Assembly (NCBI GenBank): GCA_000817105.1
Contig: JUEP01000009.1
Span: 22,637 to 86,636, forward strand
DNA from: a marine actinobacterium MedAcidi-G3
GTDB lineage: Bacteria; Actinomycetota; Acidimicrobiia; Acidimicrobiales; Poriferisodalaceae
DNA length: 64,000 nucleotides
Direction of reading: 5' to 3'
Part shown: positions 45,508 through 55,225 of the stretch, one piece after another
How the letters are laid out: every line of letters begins with the position of its first letter
How positions within the stretch are numbered: position 1 is the first letter of the stretch
Notes under the pieces: generated by a model
Seen by the model: the letters and a program-made list of their open reading frames with translations, nothing else
What the model was told of the DNA's origin: nothing
The model's database searches: none
Program-made: the position numbers and the translations under genes

Positions 45508-46962
45508 ATGGCACCCAACAGTTCCCTCGACGGAGACTACAAAGTTGCTGACCTGAGCCTGGCCGAGGCCGGTCGAAAACAGATTGAACTAGCGGAAGAG
45601 GAAATGCCAGGTCTGATGACCCTGAGAGCGCAGGGCTACGACACGCAACCCTTGGCAGGTGCAAGAATCATGGGTTCGTTGCACATGACGGTGCAGACAG
45701 CTGTATTGATCGAAACTCTCGTTGACCTAGGCGCACAAGTTCGTTGGGTGTCGTGCAACATCTTTTCAACCCAAGATGACGCTGCAGCCGCCGTTGTAGT
45801 TGGTAGAGACGGAAGTAGCGATGACCCTAGGGGAGTGCCGGTTTATGCATGGAAGGGAGAAACCCTAGAGGACTATTGGTGGTGCACCGAGCAAGCTCTC
45901 AACTGGCCCGATGAGACTGGACCAAATCTGCTGCTTGATGATGGTGGTGACGCGACCTTGCTGATCCATCTTGGATCCAAGTTTGAGACGGATGGAGCAG
46001 TACCAGCGGTCGAAACTGCGACTTCACACGACGAAGAAGAGATCCTCAAGCTTCTCGCCACGGTCGCCGAGACCCGACCCAGTTTCTGGTCTGACATGAT
46101 CTCAAATATTAGGGGTGTCTCTGAAGAGACGACGACTGGTGTTCATCGGCTATATGAGATGGTGGAACGATCCGAGCTGCGCTTTCCGGCCTACAACGTT
46201 AATGACTCGGTAACCAAGTCAAAGTTCGACAATCTCTACGGTTGTCGGCACTCTCTTATCGATGGAATCAACAGAGCTACTGATGTCATGCTGGGAGGAA
46301 AAGTTGCTTTCGTAGCTGGATATGGGGATGTAGGAAAAGGATGTGCCCAATCCTTAAGAGGGCAAGGCTGTCGAGTGATGGTGGCAGAGATAGACCCCAT
46401 AAACGCGCTTCAGGCAGCCATGGAAGGATTCGAAGTAGACCGCTTAGAAAACGTCATAGGCGAAGTAGACATCTTTGTAACCACTACCGGAAACCGGGAC
46501 ATCATCTCTGCCGACCATATGGGAGCAATGAAACACAACGCCATCGTCTGCAATATCGGTCACTTCGACAACGAGATAGACATGTCCGGCCTCGAAAAAA
46601 TGTCGGATGTCCAAAGACGAAACATTAAGCCTCAAGTCGATGAATACATTTTCCCTAACGGCAATAGCGTTCTTGTTCTAGCTGAGGGACGGCTTGTCAA
46701 TTTAGGTTGCGCTACCGGTCATCCCAGTTTTGTTATGTCCATGAGCTTCACCAACCAGGTGTTAGCCCAAATAGAACTGCACGAAAACGCAGATGCCCTA
46801 GACAACGATGTGCATCTCTTGCCCAAACGTTTGGATGAAGAGGTAGCGAGACTTCACCTCGACAAGCTCGGTGTGAAGCTGACAGCTTTAACACCTGACC
46901 AGGCAGACTACATAGGGGTACCGGTGGACGGACCCTTTAAGCCAGACCATTACCGGTACTAA
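45508..46962 (+). CDS. ahcY: S-adenosylhomocysteine hydrolase
   Basis: Splits S-adenosylhomocysteine to adenosine and homocysteine, recycling the by-product of methylation. 484 residues. [19 protein letters not shown] and [13 protein letters not shown] (substrate domain), [29 protein letters not shown] and the NAD loop [22 protein letters not shown] and the C-terminal KPDHYRY lid are present. A good site (AGGAGCG) precedes ATG. An insertion around 100-145 is usual for the bacterial form. The gene neighbours SIS/manB as in mycobacteria. Confidence 0.97.
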   Translation: MAPNSSLDGDYKVADLSLAEAGRKQIELAEEEMPGLMTLRAQGYDTQPLAGARIMGSLHMTVQTAVLIETLVDLGAQVRWVSCNIFSTQDDAAAAVVVGRDGSSDDPRGVPVYAWKGETLEDYWWCTEQALNWPDETGPNLLLDDGGDATLLIHLGSKFETDGAVPAVETATSHDEEEILKLLATVAETRPSFWSDMISNIRGVSEETTTGVHRLYEMVERSELRFPAYNVNDSVTKSKFDNLYGCRHSLIDGINRATDVMLGGKVAFVAGYGDVGKGCAQSLRGQGCRVMVAEIDPINALQAAMEGFEVDRLENVIGEVDIFVTTTGNRDIISADHMGAMKHNAIVCNIGHFDNEIDMSGLEKMSDVQRRNIKPQVDEYIFPNGNSVLVLAEGRLVNLGCATGHPSFVMSMSFTNQVLAQIELHENADALDNDVHLLPKRLDEEVARLHLDKLGVKLTALTPDQADYIGVPVDGPFKPDHYRY

Positions 46963-46982
46963 GTTCGAAACGATAAGCACCG

Positions 46983-47002
46983 AGCGACCCTCAGGAGTCG
47001 CT
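46983..47002 (+). terminator. Possible stem-loop between ahcY and secA
   Basis: AGCGAC (46983-46988) can pair with GTCGCT (46997-47002) with an eight-base loop, 21 bases after the ahcY stop. There is no U-tract; it is a weak candidate and could instead lie in the secA leader. Confidence 0.3.
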
Positions 47003-47024
47003 GGACGCCGGTAGTCTTGAATAA

Positions 47025-49706
47025 ATGTCCGTGTTCCAAAAACTTTTGCGTGCCGGCGAAGGTAAGAAGATCCGGGCGCTTGAATCGCTCGTCCCTGAAA
47101 TCAATGCCGTAGAAGCTGACTACGAGAATCTCTCTGACGATGAGTTACGGGCGAAAACAGGCGACTTCAAGCTTGAAATTGAACGTGGTGCAGACCTAAA
47201 CGACATTTTGATCGATGCATTTGCTGTGACTCGCGAGGCTGCGCGACGAGTTCTTGGGCAGCGCCACTACGACGTCCAACTTGTAGGCGGCGCGGCACTG
47301 CACTTTGGCTGGGTCGCAGAAATGCGCACCGGCGAAGGTAAAACGCTCGTGTCCACATTGCCGGTATATCTGAACGCGTTATCCGGTAAAGGAGTACACA
47401 TCGTTACTGTTAATGACTACCTTGCGACGAGAGATGCTGAATGGATGGGACGCGTCCATCAATTTCTCGGGCTAGACGTTGGGCTAGTCATTCCCGGCCA
47501 GACCGATCCTGAAGTAAAACGGAAGCAATATCTAGCGGATATTACCTACGGCACGAATAACGAATTTGGGTTTGATTATCTCCGCGACAACATGGCTCCA
47601 GCGAGCAACCAACAAGTTCAGCGCGGACACAACTACTGCATTGTCGATGAGGTCGATTCGATTTTGATCGACGAAGCCAGAACACCACTGATCATTAGTG
47701 GTCGATTGGCGGACGCAGCCAAGCTGTATGGGCAATTCGCACAAATAGCTCGCACCATGTCTCGCGACGTGGACTACGAAGTTGAAGAAGACAAACGAAA
47801 CGTCGCGGTACTAGAGCCTGGCATTGAAAAAGTTGAACGGGCGTTGAACATCGACAACCTTTACGACCAAGTTTCATCGAACCTCGTCCACCAAATGAGC
47901 GCAGCTTTAAAAGCAAAAGAGTTGTACCGACGTGATCGTGATTATGTTATTCAAAATGGCGAGGTTCGGATTGTTGACGAATTTACGGGCCGCATTCTGG
48001 AAGGACGTCGGTGGAGCGAAGGTCTTCATCAGGCAGTCGAAGCCAAAGAAGGCGTGAACATAAAGGCCGAGAACCAAACCCTGGCGACAATAACTCTGCA
48101 AAACTATTTCCGTCTATACGACAAACTTGCCGGAATGACAGGAACGGCGACGACTGAAGCCGCCGAGTTTGGTAACACTTATGGTTTAGACGTTGTGCCG
48201 GTTCCGACTCATAGGCCAGTCAAAAGAGAAGATCACGCCGATCTCATTTACAAAACGGAAGTATCCAAAATCGATGCCGTTGTGGATGATATTGAAGAAC
48301 GAAGGGCTACTGGCCAACCAATTTTAGTTGGAACAGTAAGTGTTGAAAATAGTGAGAAAATTTCTCAGGCGTTAGATCAGAGGGGAATAACTCATAATGT
48401 TCTTAACGCCAAAGAGCACCACCGAGAAGCTGACATTGTTACCCAGGCAGGACGCCTGGGCGCGGTCACCGTTGCTACCAATATGGCTGGTAGGGGTGTC
48501 GACATTCTGTTGGGAGGCAACCCTGAGGGGCTTGCCCGCCAAGATCTGTTTCGAGATGGGAAGGACCCCGATGATGAAGCCCATAAGGAAGTCTTAGCTG
48601 CCAAGGTTGCCCAACTTGAGCCTGAATGTGCAGCTGAAGGTCTGAAGGTGTTGGAAGTAGGAGGGCTCTACGTCCTTGGAACCGAAAGGCACGAATCACG
48701 GCGAATCGACAATCAGTTGCGTGGCCGTTCCGGCCGTCAAGGAGACCCTGGAGAGAGCCGATTTTACCTGTCGCTTGAAGATGACCTGATGCGGTTGTTT
48801 GCGAGCGGAGCAATGAATTGGGTGATGGACAAGGCATTACCTGACGACACACCTATTGAAGCAAACATGGTCTCGAAAGCTATTGAACGAGCCCAGAATA
48901 CGGTTGAACAAAAGAATGCCGAGGTCCGAAAAAACGTTCTTAAATATGACGAGGTAATGAACGAGCAACGCAAGGTCATATACGCACGCCGTGGACAAAT
49001 CCTTGAAGGAGAAGACCTAAGAGAAGAGTCCCTTGAGTACATCGAATCAGCGATTGTGCAGGTTGTCGACCAATTTTGTGTCGAAGAATCAAGTTCTGAA
49101 TGGGACTTGGAATCTATGCACGCCGAGATAGTTACATACTGGCCTAGCGAACTTGATGTTGACGCAATGAGTGCAATCAGTGACGTGGCGACTCTCGAAC
49201 AGACACTTGTTGACGATGCTGTTCGGTACTTCGAAGGTCGAGAAGCTGAGCTTGGCGAAACAACTATGCGCGAGGTGGAACGGCAAGTACTGCTTCGAAT
49301 TATCGACCAGCGTTGGCGAGAACACCTCTATGAGATGGACTATTTGCGAGAAGGGATACACCTAAGAGGGATAGGACAAAAAGACCCAGTAGCTGAATGG
49401 CAACGAGAAGGGTTCGAGATGTTTTCTTCGATGTTGACTTCTGTCTATAGCGACTTCGTTAAGTATGCGATGCACGCAGAAGTCGTTACCGCCGACGACC
49501 AAAGAAATCGGACGGATGGAGTTAGTTACTCGTCTTCAGAAAACAGCCCTCAACTAAGTTCGAACACCGCGCCGTCTAAATCACCTACCCCAGGTCGAAC
49601 CGCCAAGCAAAGTCAGGTGGTTCGCACCGAAGAAGAAAAAATTGGACGAAATGATCCGTGTCATTGTGGGTCAGCTAAGAAGTTCAAACATTGTCACGGG
49701 CGTTAA
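47025..49706 (+). CDS. secA: Preprotein translocase ATPase SecA
   Basis: Motor for Sec-dependent export. 893 residues with complete NBD1 (Walker A MRTGEGKT at 100-107, DEVDSILIDEARTPL), NBD2 (MAGRGVDILLGGN, RGRSGRQGDPG), the wing and scaffold domains, and a C-terminal zinc-binding SEC-C tail (NDPCHCGSAKKFKHCHGR), which binds SecB or ribosomes. The tail is preceded by a variable linker of about 50 residues. Full-length tail means it is the housekeeping SecA. Downstream, prfB begins 15 bases after the stop, as is common in bacteria. The usual hpf (raiA) gene upstream is absent; ahcY is there instead. Confidence 0.98.
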   Translation: MSVFQKLLRAGEGKKIRALESLVPEINAVEADYENLSDDELRAKTGDFKLEIERGADLNDILIDAFAVTREAARRVLGQRHYDVQLVGGAALHFGWVAEMRTGEGKTLVSTLPVYLNALSGKGVHIVTVNDYLATRDAEWMGRVHQFLGLDVGLVIPGQTDPEVKRKQYLADITYGTNNEFGFDYLRDNMAPASNQQVQRGHNYCIVDEVDSILIDEARTPLIISGRLADAAKLYGQFAQIARTMSRDVDYEVEEDKRNVAVLEPGIEKVERALNIDNLYDQVSSNLVHQMSAALKAKELYRRDRDYVIQNGEVRIVDEFTGRILEGRRWSEGLHQAVEAKEGVNIKAENQTLATITLQNYFRLYDKLAGMTGTATTEAAEFGNTYGLDVVPVPTHRPVKREDHADLIYKTEVSKIDAVVDDIEERRATGQPILVGTVSVENSEKISQALDQRGITHNVLNAKEHHREADIVTQAGRLGAVTVATNMAGRGVDILLGGNPEGLARQDLFRDGKDPDDEAHKEVLAAKVAQLEPECAAEGLKVLEVGGLYVLGTERHESRRIDNQLRGRSGRQGDPGESRFYLSLEDDLMRLFASGAMNWVMDKALPDDTPIEANMVSKAIERAQNTVEQKNAEVRKNVLKYDEVMNEQRKVIYARRGQILEGEDLREESLEYIESAIVQVVDQFCVEESSSEWDLESMHAEIVTYWPSELDVDAMSAISDVATLEQTLVDDAVRYFEGREAELGETTMREVERQVLLRIIDQRWREHLYEMDYLREGIHLRGIGQKDPVAEWQREGFEMFSSMLTSVYSDFVKYAMHAEVVTADDQRNRTDGVSYSSSENSPQLSSNTAPSKSPTPGRTAKQSQVVRTEEEKIGRNDPCHCGSAKKFKHCHGR

Positions 49707-49721
49707 CTATCGAGATTGCCA

Positions 49722-50843
49722 ATGTCGGATAAATCAGAAATTTTCGAAGAACTTGAACGAAGAGTGGCTGAAGCTCATGTCTATTTGAGATTAGATCAAG
49801 CGCGCGAAGAGTTAACTCAGCTTGAGTCGCGTGCAGCGAGCCCGGACCTTTGGGATGACCAGGATGAAGCCCGAAAAATTACAGGCAGGCTCGCAAATAT
49901 TAGAGATGATATTGATCGGTGGGAAAAAGTTCGGATCGAATTAGATGACGTAGTAATCCTTGAGGTACTTGCTAGGGAAGAAAATGATGAATCAGTTACT
50001 GATGAAATTGAGTCATCGATTGCATCCCTTGAACATCAATTAGACGACATTGAACTTCTGGCGTTGTTCAACGGAGAACATGACGAAAACGATGCTGTGT
50101 GTGAAGTCCATTCGGGTGCCGGGGGCACCGATGCATGTGATTGGGCTGAAATGGTCTTGCGAATGTACCTCCGCTGGGCTGAAAGCAAGGGCTTCTCCAT
50201 AGAGATTCAAGAAGCGACGGATGGCGGAGAGGCAGGGATAAGTTCAGCGACCTTTATCGTCAAAGGCCGCTTTGCTTTCGGCTTCTTGCAGGCTGAACGC
50301 GGGGTCCATCGTTTAGTTAGAATTTCGCCGTTTGATGCTCAAGCTCGACGACACACCGCCTTCTGTTCACTCTCTGTCGTGCCATTCTTCGACGAGGTAT
50401 CGGACGAAGTAGTCATTGATGAAAAAGATCTTCGAATCGATACTTATCGTTCGTCTGGCGCGGGCGGGCAGCACGTCAATGTGACCGATTCGGCTGTAAG
50501 AATTACTCATTTGCCGACAGGCACTGTGGTTGCGTGCCAAAACGAACGTAGTCAGCACCAGAACAAAGACCGTGCGATGCAAATGTTGGCAGCGAAGCTG
50601 GCTCATTTGCAGAGGCAAGAGCGCGAAGCCGAACTTAATGAGCTTGCTGGAGAACAACGAGATGTGGCTTGGGGGAGCCAAATCCGTTCCTACGTGCTCC
50701 ACCCTTATCAGCAGGTAAAGGACCTGAGGTCGAATTTGGAAGTAGGGAACGTCGAAGCTGTGTTGGATGGGGATCTTGAAGCGCTAATGGAAGCTTTCCT
50801 TCAATGGCAGCGGAGTCAACGAGATTCTGACACGGAAGGCTAA
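49722..50843 (+). CDS. prfB: Peptide chain release factor 2
   Basis: Ends translation at UGA and UAA. The stop-recognition tripeptide SPF (202-204) and the GGQ loop (248-250, in SGAGGQHVN) are both present; SPF distinguishes RF2 from RF1 (P-x-T). 373 residues from ATG 49722; a TTG at 49716 is a poorer choice. The gene is a single uninterrupted frame: the programmed +1 frameshift used by many RF2 genes is absent. Lies between secA and ftsE, a common actinobacterial order. Confidence 0.97.
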   Translation: MSDKSEIFEELERRVAEAHVYLRLDQAREELTQLESRAASPDLWDDQDEARKITGRLANIRDDIDRWEKVRIELDDVVILEVLAREENDESVTDEIESSIASLEHQLDDIELLALFNGEHDENDAVCEVHSGAGGTDACDWAEMVLRMYLRWAESKGFSIEIQEATDGGEAGISSATFIVKGRFAFGFLQAERGVHRLVRISPFDAQARRHTAFCSLSVVPFFDEVSDEVVIDEKDLRIDTYRSSGAGGQHVNVTDSAVRITHLPTGTVVACQNERSQHQNKDRAMQMLAAKLAHLQRQEREAELNELAGEQRDVAWGSQIRSYVLHPYQQVKDLRSNLEVGNVEAVLDGDLEALMEAFLQWQRSQRDSDTEG

Positions 50844-50941
50844 AGATCGTTGGTTCCGCTGACGCTAACGACGGCTGATCCTGTCGTACGCTGGGGATGT
50901 CCGGTATCAGTTAAAAAAATTTCGCTGGTTGGCTTATTCAT

Positions 50942-51619
50942 ATGATTCGTCTCGACAATGTCACCAAAATTTACAAAGGTGAAACTCACGCGGTCGATGG
51001 CGTGACTTTAAATATAGAAAAAGGTGAATTTGTTTTCTTGGTTGGCGAATCTGGATCAGGAAAGTCGACGATGTTGCGGTTACTAACCGCTGAGGAGCCT
51101 GCGACTGAAGGCGACGTTCACGTTGCCGGTAAAGATCTCTCTCGAATTAGTAAGTGGAGGGTTCCCTATCTTCGACGCAACATTGGCTCTGTCTTCCAAG
51201 ATTTTAAGTTGCTTCCCCAAAAGACAGTTTATGAAAACGTTGCTTTCGCACTAGAAGTAATTGGACGACCCAAAAATATTATCAGTACTCAAGTTCCAGC
51301 CATTCTCGAACTTGTTGGCCTTTCCCACAAGCAGAAGAGTTTCCCCAATGAGCTTTCGGGTGGAGAACAGCAGCGAGTCTCGATAGCCCGCGCCTTCGTC
51401 AATCGACCCCTGATTCTTCTAGCCGATGAACCAACCGGGAACCTAGATCCCAATACAGCGCAAGAGATAATGCGGTTATTGGACCGTATTAACAGAACAG
51501 GCACGACCGTAGTCATGGCTACTCATGATCAAACCATTGTTGATCAAATGCGGCGCCGAGTAATTGCTCTCCGAGCGGGGCAAGTTGTGCGTGATGAACA
51601 GCAGGGAGTGTACGCGTAA
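50942..51619 (+). CDS. ftsE: Cell division ATP-binding protein FtsE
   Basis: ABC ATPase that with FtsX activates peptidoglycan hydrolases at division. 225 residues. Walker [10 protein letters not shown] at 35-43, Q-loop VFQDFKLLP, signature [14 protein letters not shown], Walker [15 protein letters not shown] and the H-loop ATHDQ. ATG at 50942 after a 98-base gap that may hold a promoter (an A7 run at 50914-50920). Stop is 2 bases before ftsX. Confidence 0.97.
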   Translation: MIRLDNVTKIYKGETHAVDGVTLNIEKGEFVFLVGESGSGKSTMLRLLTAEEPATEGDVHVAGKDLSRISKWRVPYLRRNIGSVFQDFKLLPQKTVYENVAFALEVIGRPKNIISTQVPAILELVGLSHKQKSFPNELSGGEQQRVSIARAFVNRPLILLADEPTGNLDPNTAQEIMRLLDRINRTGTTVVMATHDQTIVDQMRRRVIALRAGQVVRDEQQGVYA

Positions 51620-51621
51620 TC

Positions 51622-52527
51622 GTGGCGGGCTTCCTGGGCCGAGCCGGTTACTTCTCTCGAGAAACCTGGCTTAATGTTCGTAGAAATCTAACTTTAACGG
51701 TGGCCGCAATTTTGACCGTAGCTGTTGGAGTCATGTTGGTGGGCTTGGGGTTGATGGCTCGATCCGCAAGTGCGAACGCCTTAGGGCGATGGCAGGGAGG
51801 CGTCCAATTCGAGATATTTCTCGAACCTGATATCGCCGGGGGGCAAATAGATGCTCTGGGAGAAGAACTAAGAAATCATCCAGACATTGAAAGAATCCAA
51901 TTTGTTACGCAAGATCAAGCATTTGCCCTGCTCGAAGAGATGTTGGTCGACGAGCCGGAGCTCTTAGCTGAGGTTTCAGTTGCCAGTCTTCCGCCTTCAT
52001 ATCGGGTTGTTCCGAGGATCGCCGAAGGTGAAATTATCGAGTCGTTAGCGGCACAGTTTCGTCAAAGACCGGGCGTATATTCCGTGGAGACTGGAAGGCA
52101 GCAAGTCGACGCGATTCGAGAGTGGTTCAACTCGTTTCGGTGGATTGTTCTCCTGATGTCGATTGTTCTTGCCGCTGCGAGTGCCATGTTGATTTTCAAC
52201 ATGATTCGGGTCGCTATGTTTGCCAGACGTCGAGAAATTGAAGTCATGAAGCTAGTTGGTGCAACGAATAGCTTCATCCGACTCCCGTTTATTCTCGAAG
52301 GGATGCTGCACGGACTCGCCGGGGGCGTTGTAGGAGCAGTCGCTGCTGGTGCGTTGCGGAGTCATGTCGAGGAACTATTTGGTCGCTCAGAAATATTGGC
52401 GTTCTTCCGTTCTTTCACGGTCACGTCTGGGCAATTCACTACAGCAATCATTGCCACGGTTCTGATGGGAGTAGTTGTTGGTGCATTAGGGTCAGCTTTT
52501 GCAGCTGGCCGCTTCTTAGATGTATGA
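51622..52527 (+). CDS. ftsX: Cell division protein FtsX
   Basis: Membrane partner of FtsE. 301 residues from GTG at 51622: span 1 at about 21-45, extracytoplasmic loop (about 50-165, with the RIQFVTQDQAFALLEEM phrase), then three spans near 173-195, 225-250 and 268-295. The conserved RREIEVMKLVGATNSFIRLPFILEG block follows span 2. No peptidoglycan hydrolase (mepM/NlpC) gene follows, and smpB, often the next gene, is missing; instead the GGCT-like gene overlaps by 8 bases. Confidence 0.95.
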   Translation: MAGFLGRAGYFSRETWLNVRRNLTLTVAAILTVAVGVMLVGLGLMARSASANALGRWQGGVQFEIFLEPDIAGGQIDALGEELRNHPDIERIQFVTQDQAFALLEEMLVDEPELLAEVSVASLPPSYRVVPRIAEGEIIESLAAQFRQRPGVYSVETGRQQVDAIREWFNSFRWIVLLMSIVLAAASAMLIFNMIRVAMFARRREIEVMKLVGATNSFIRLPFILEGMLHGLAGGVVGAVAAGALRSHVEELFGRSEILAFFRSFTVTSGQFTTAIIATVLMGVVVGALGSAFAAGRFLDV

Positions 52528-52903
52528 GGAAGGCCTCATAGGCAACCAAGTGTTCTGTTACGGCACGTTGTTGCCAGGTCAAGAACGGTGGCAGTTTCTG
52601 GCACCTTACGTTTTGGATTACCAACCCGACCAAGTAGTAGGCCGGTTATATGACACGGGGCTTGGGTATCCAGCTGCCGATTTTGACTGTGTTGGAGTTG
52701 TGCATGGGATCCGATTTCGTCTCGACCCGGGCCGATTGGAGGAAGCCCTCTCGTTGCTCGATGAAATCGAAGGTGCTGTCGAAGGCATGTATCGCCGGGT
52801 AGCAGTTACGACAGAGACGGGGGAGCAGGTTCACGCATACCAATATGGTGGTGAAGGTTTGGGTCTTACAGATTTACCTGAGGGCAACTGGCTCAGTCGA
52901 TGA
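52520..52903 (+). CDS. Gamma-glutamylcyclotransferase-like (AIG2/GGCT) protein
   Basis: 127 residues. The opening VFCYGTLLPGQERW is the GGCT substrate loop (YGTL); GRLYDTGLGYPA and LDEIEGAVEGMYRRVAV follow. The catalytic acid of the family would be a Glu in this latter part (E in LDEIEG), consistent with activity on gamma-glutamyl amines or peptides; the true substrate is unknown. ATG at 52520 overlaps the end of ftsX by 8 bases. Confidence 0.82.
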   Translation: MYEEGLIGNQVFCYGTLLPGQERWQFLAPYVLDYQPDQVVGRLYDTGLGYPAADFDCVGVVHGIRFRLDPGRLEEALSLLDEIEGAVEGMYRRVAVTTETGEQVHAYQYGGEGLGLTDLPEGNWLSR

Positions 52904-52962
52904 GCTAGCGAGTTACAGTGTTCGTCGTTGTCGCAACTTGATAATTAATGCAAAGGACCCCG

Positions 52963-53865
52963 ATGCCACAATTCAAAACTCTCCGCTACGAAGTCGCCGA
53001 CCACATTCTCACTCTGACGATGAATCGGCCGGAGCGTCTCAACGCCTTCAACAGCCAGATGCAAGGCGAATTTCTTGAAGCTCTTGATCATGCTGATGTC
53101 GATGACGAGATTCGAGTTGTGATTGTTACCGGTGAAGGTCGGGGTTTCTGTGCCGGTGCTGATCTCGAAAAGGGTGCTGAAACTTTTGATTATGACAATC
53201 AAACTAATGAAGCCAAAGAAGAGCGAGCATCAAATGAAGGTCGCCAAGGCGGCGATAACGCATGGATGCGAGATGGAGGAGGTCTTCTTTCGCTTCGAAT
53301 TTATGAGTTCAATAAACCTATAATTGCCGCTATCAACGGTCCCGCGGTCGGTGTCGGAGTGACGATGACACTGCCCATGGATATTCGGTTAGCCTCTTCA
53401 TCGGCCAGAATTGGTTTCGTTTTTAGTCGTCGTGGAATAGTTCCCGAAGCCTGTTCGTCATATTTCTTGCCTCGAGTGGTTGGGGTCAGCAAAGCCCTCG
53501 AATGGGCCTATAGCGGAAAAGTGTTTGAAGCTGAAGAGGCTCTTGATGGCGGATTGGTGCGCAGCATTCACGAACCCGAGGATCTCCTGCCGGCAGCGCG
53601 CGCTATCGCATCAGAAATAGCAGCAAATACTTCAGCGGTTTCGGTGACAATGATTCGACACATGATGTGGCGGATGCTCGGAGCCGACCATCCAATGGAA
53701 GCTCATAAAGTCGATAGCCGAGGTATCTTCCATCTTGGACAAGCGGCTGACGCTCATGAAGGAGTGGTTTCTTTCTTGGAAAAACGACCGCCTGATTTCA
53801 GTCTGAAAACTAGTGAAGACATGCCGGATTTCTTCCCCTGGTGGGATGAGCGACACTTCGAGTGA
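52963..53865 (+). CDS. Enoyl-CoA hydratase/isomerase (crotonase) family
   Basis: 300 residues from ATG 52963, preceded by AAAGGA; an ATG 15 bases earlier is possible. Crotonase fold: LTMNRPERLNAFNSQM, oxyanion-hole GRGFCAGADLEKG, INGPAVGVGVTMTLPMDIRLAS, and RRGIVPEACSSYFLPRVVG where the Glu matches the second catalytic acid of enoyl-CoA hydratases. An insertion of about 35 polar residues sits after the first oxyanion segment. Likely acts on medium or unusual enoyl-CoA; the terminal FPWW is a feature of its subfamily, by recollection. Confidence 0.88.
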   Translation: MPQFKTLRYEVADHILTLTMNRPERLNAFNSQMQGEFLEALDHADVDDEIRVVIVTGEGRGFCAGADLEKGAETFDYDNQTNEAKEERASNEGRQGGDNAWMRDGGGLLSLRIYEFNKPIIAAINGPAVGVGVTMTLPMDIRLASSSARIGFVFSRRGIVPEACSSYFLPRVVGVSKALEWAYSGKVFEAEEALDGGLVRSIHEPEDLLPAARAIASEIAANTSAVSVTMIRHMMWRMLGADHPMEAHKVDSRGIFHLGQAADAHEGVVSFLEKRPPDFSLKTSEDMPDFFPWWDERHFE

Positions 53866-53899
53866 CGTTCGATAGGCGCAGATCATCTAGCTTGGCTTG

Positions 53900-55225
53900 A
53901 TGGCTGAGCACGTCTTAGATCTTTCGACTCGTTATATCGATAGCGGTCAGATTGATGGCCCCCCTAATCGGGTTACTCACGAACTAAGCGAACTAACTGA
54001 TGACATAGCGTTAATTGAAGCGTTCAGTCATGTGTTAGTCGTTCGTACTGAAGATGGACTTATTGCTTTTGATTCGAGTGGTCCAGCTAGTGGAAGTCGG
54101 GTCCTAGAAAGTCTCAGAACATGGAGTACGGATCGAATTCACACCCTTGTGTATACCCATGGCCACATTGATCATGTAGGTGGGAGTAGCGCGGTAGCGG
54201 CCGAAGCCGAGCGAAGCGGGAGTAAACCTCCGGAAGTTATAGGTCATACAAACTTGCCTCGAAGGCTTGGCCGTTATAGGGCAACAAATGGCTATAACAA
54301 GGTAATTAACGCTCGGCAGTTTGGTGGATTACCAGTTGCGACTCTGAAAGGCTCGGCTGCTCAACAACCTTTCGTTCCAGACGGAACCCTTGATCTCACC
54401 ATTGAATACGACCAAATGCTCACCGTTTCTGTTGGCGGGCTGGAATTAGAACTTCACCACGCAATGGGCGAAACCGATGACCATACATGGACATGGTTGC
54501 CCCAATACAAGATGATTTCTGCCGGGGATCAGTTCATATGGAACTTTCCTAACTGTGGAAACCCTCAAAAAGTTCAACGGTATCCCTTGGAATGGGCTCA
54601 GTCTTTACGTGAAATGATGGCTACGGATGTTGAGCTTTTTGTTCCGGCTCATGGCCTGCCGATTTCAGGCCATAATCGAATTGTTTCCTGCCTAGAAATA
54701 GTTGCCTCCACCCTCGAAGAACTTGTCGAGGATGTAGTTTCGGCGATGAATTCTGGGGCAACGTTGAATGACATTGTGGCGTCGGTGGAAGTTAACCCTG
54801 AACTATTGGAACTCCCATATCTCCGACCGCTTTACGATGAACCCGAATTCGTCATCCGAAATATTTGGAGGCTTTACGGCGGATGGTGGGATGGAAAACC
54901 CTCGCACCTCAAGCCAGCCGCTGACGACCTTTTGGCAGTTGCGCTTTGCGAAATGGTAGGGGGGGCATCTGTTCTGGCTGAACGAGCGAGGCAGATTGCT
55001 GACGACGGTGATTTTCGGGTTGCATCGCATTTAATCGATTTGGCGAGTGATGCAGCACCCGACGCGATCGAAGTCCACGAAATTAGAGCTTCGATATACA
55101 TGGACCGCAGAGCCCAAGAGACTTCCTTAATGGCGAAAGGAATTTTTGAATCAGCAGCAAATGAGTCACGTCACGCAGCTGGTCAACCAATTGAGGCTAG
55201 ACGACGAGGTTTGTCGATCGAGTGA
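53900..55225 (+). CDS. Metallo-beta-lactamase-fold alkylsulfatase-like hydrolase
   Basis: 441 residues from ATG 53900 (a TTG is one codon earlier). Metal motif THGHIDHVGG: H87, H89, D91, H92. Further metal ligands are in HHAMGETDDHTW and PAHGLPISG. After the hydrolase domain (to about 275) comes the alkylsulfatase dimerisation domain, with the phrase IWRLYGGWWDGKPSHLKPA, and a helical C-terminal part (ERARQIADDGDF). These are the marks of SdsA1-type linear alkylsulfatases; the SCP2-like extra C-terminal domain is missing. Probable substrate: alkyl sulfates or related esters. The stop overlaps the next gene by 4 bases. Confidence 0.85.
   Translation: MAEHVLDLSTRYIDSGQIDGPPNRVTHELSELTDDIALIEAFSHVLVVRTEDGLIAFDSSGPASGSRVLESLRTWSTDRIHTLVYTHGHIDHVGGSSAVAAEAERSGSKPPEVIGHTNLPRRLGRYRATNGYNKVINARQFGGLPVATLKGSAAQQPFVPDGTLDLTIEYDQMLTVSVGGLELELHHAMGETDDHTWTWLPQYKMISAGDQFIWNFPNCGNPQKVQRYPLEWAQSLREMMATDVELFVPAHGLPISGHNRIVSCLEIVASTLEELVEDVVSAMNSGATLNDIVASVEVNPELLELPYLRPLYDEPEFVIRNIWRLYGGWWDGKPSHLKPAADDLLAVALCEMVGGASVLAERARQIADDGDFRVASHLIDLASDAAPDAIEVHEIRASIYMDRRAQETSLMAKGIFESAANESRHAAGQPIEARRRGLSIE

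Noticed and set aside
49716..49860. Programmed frameshift in prfB
   Set aside because: The frame is continuous from the start to the stop with no early in-frame UGA.
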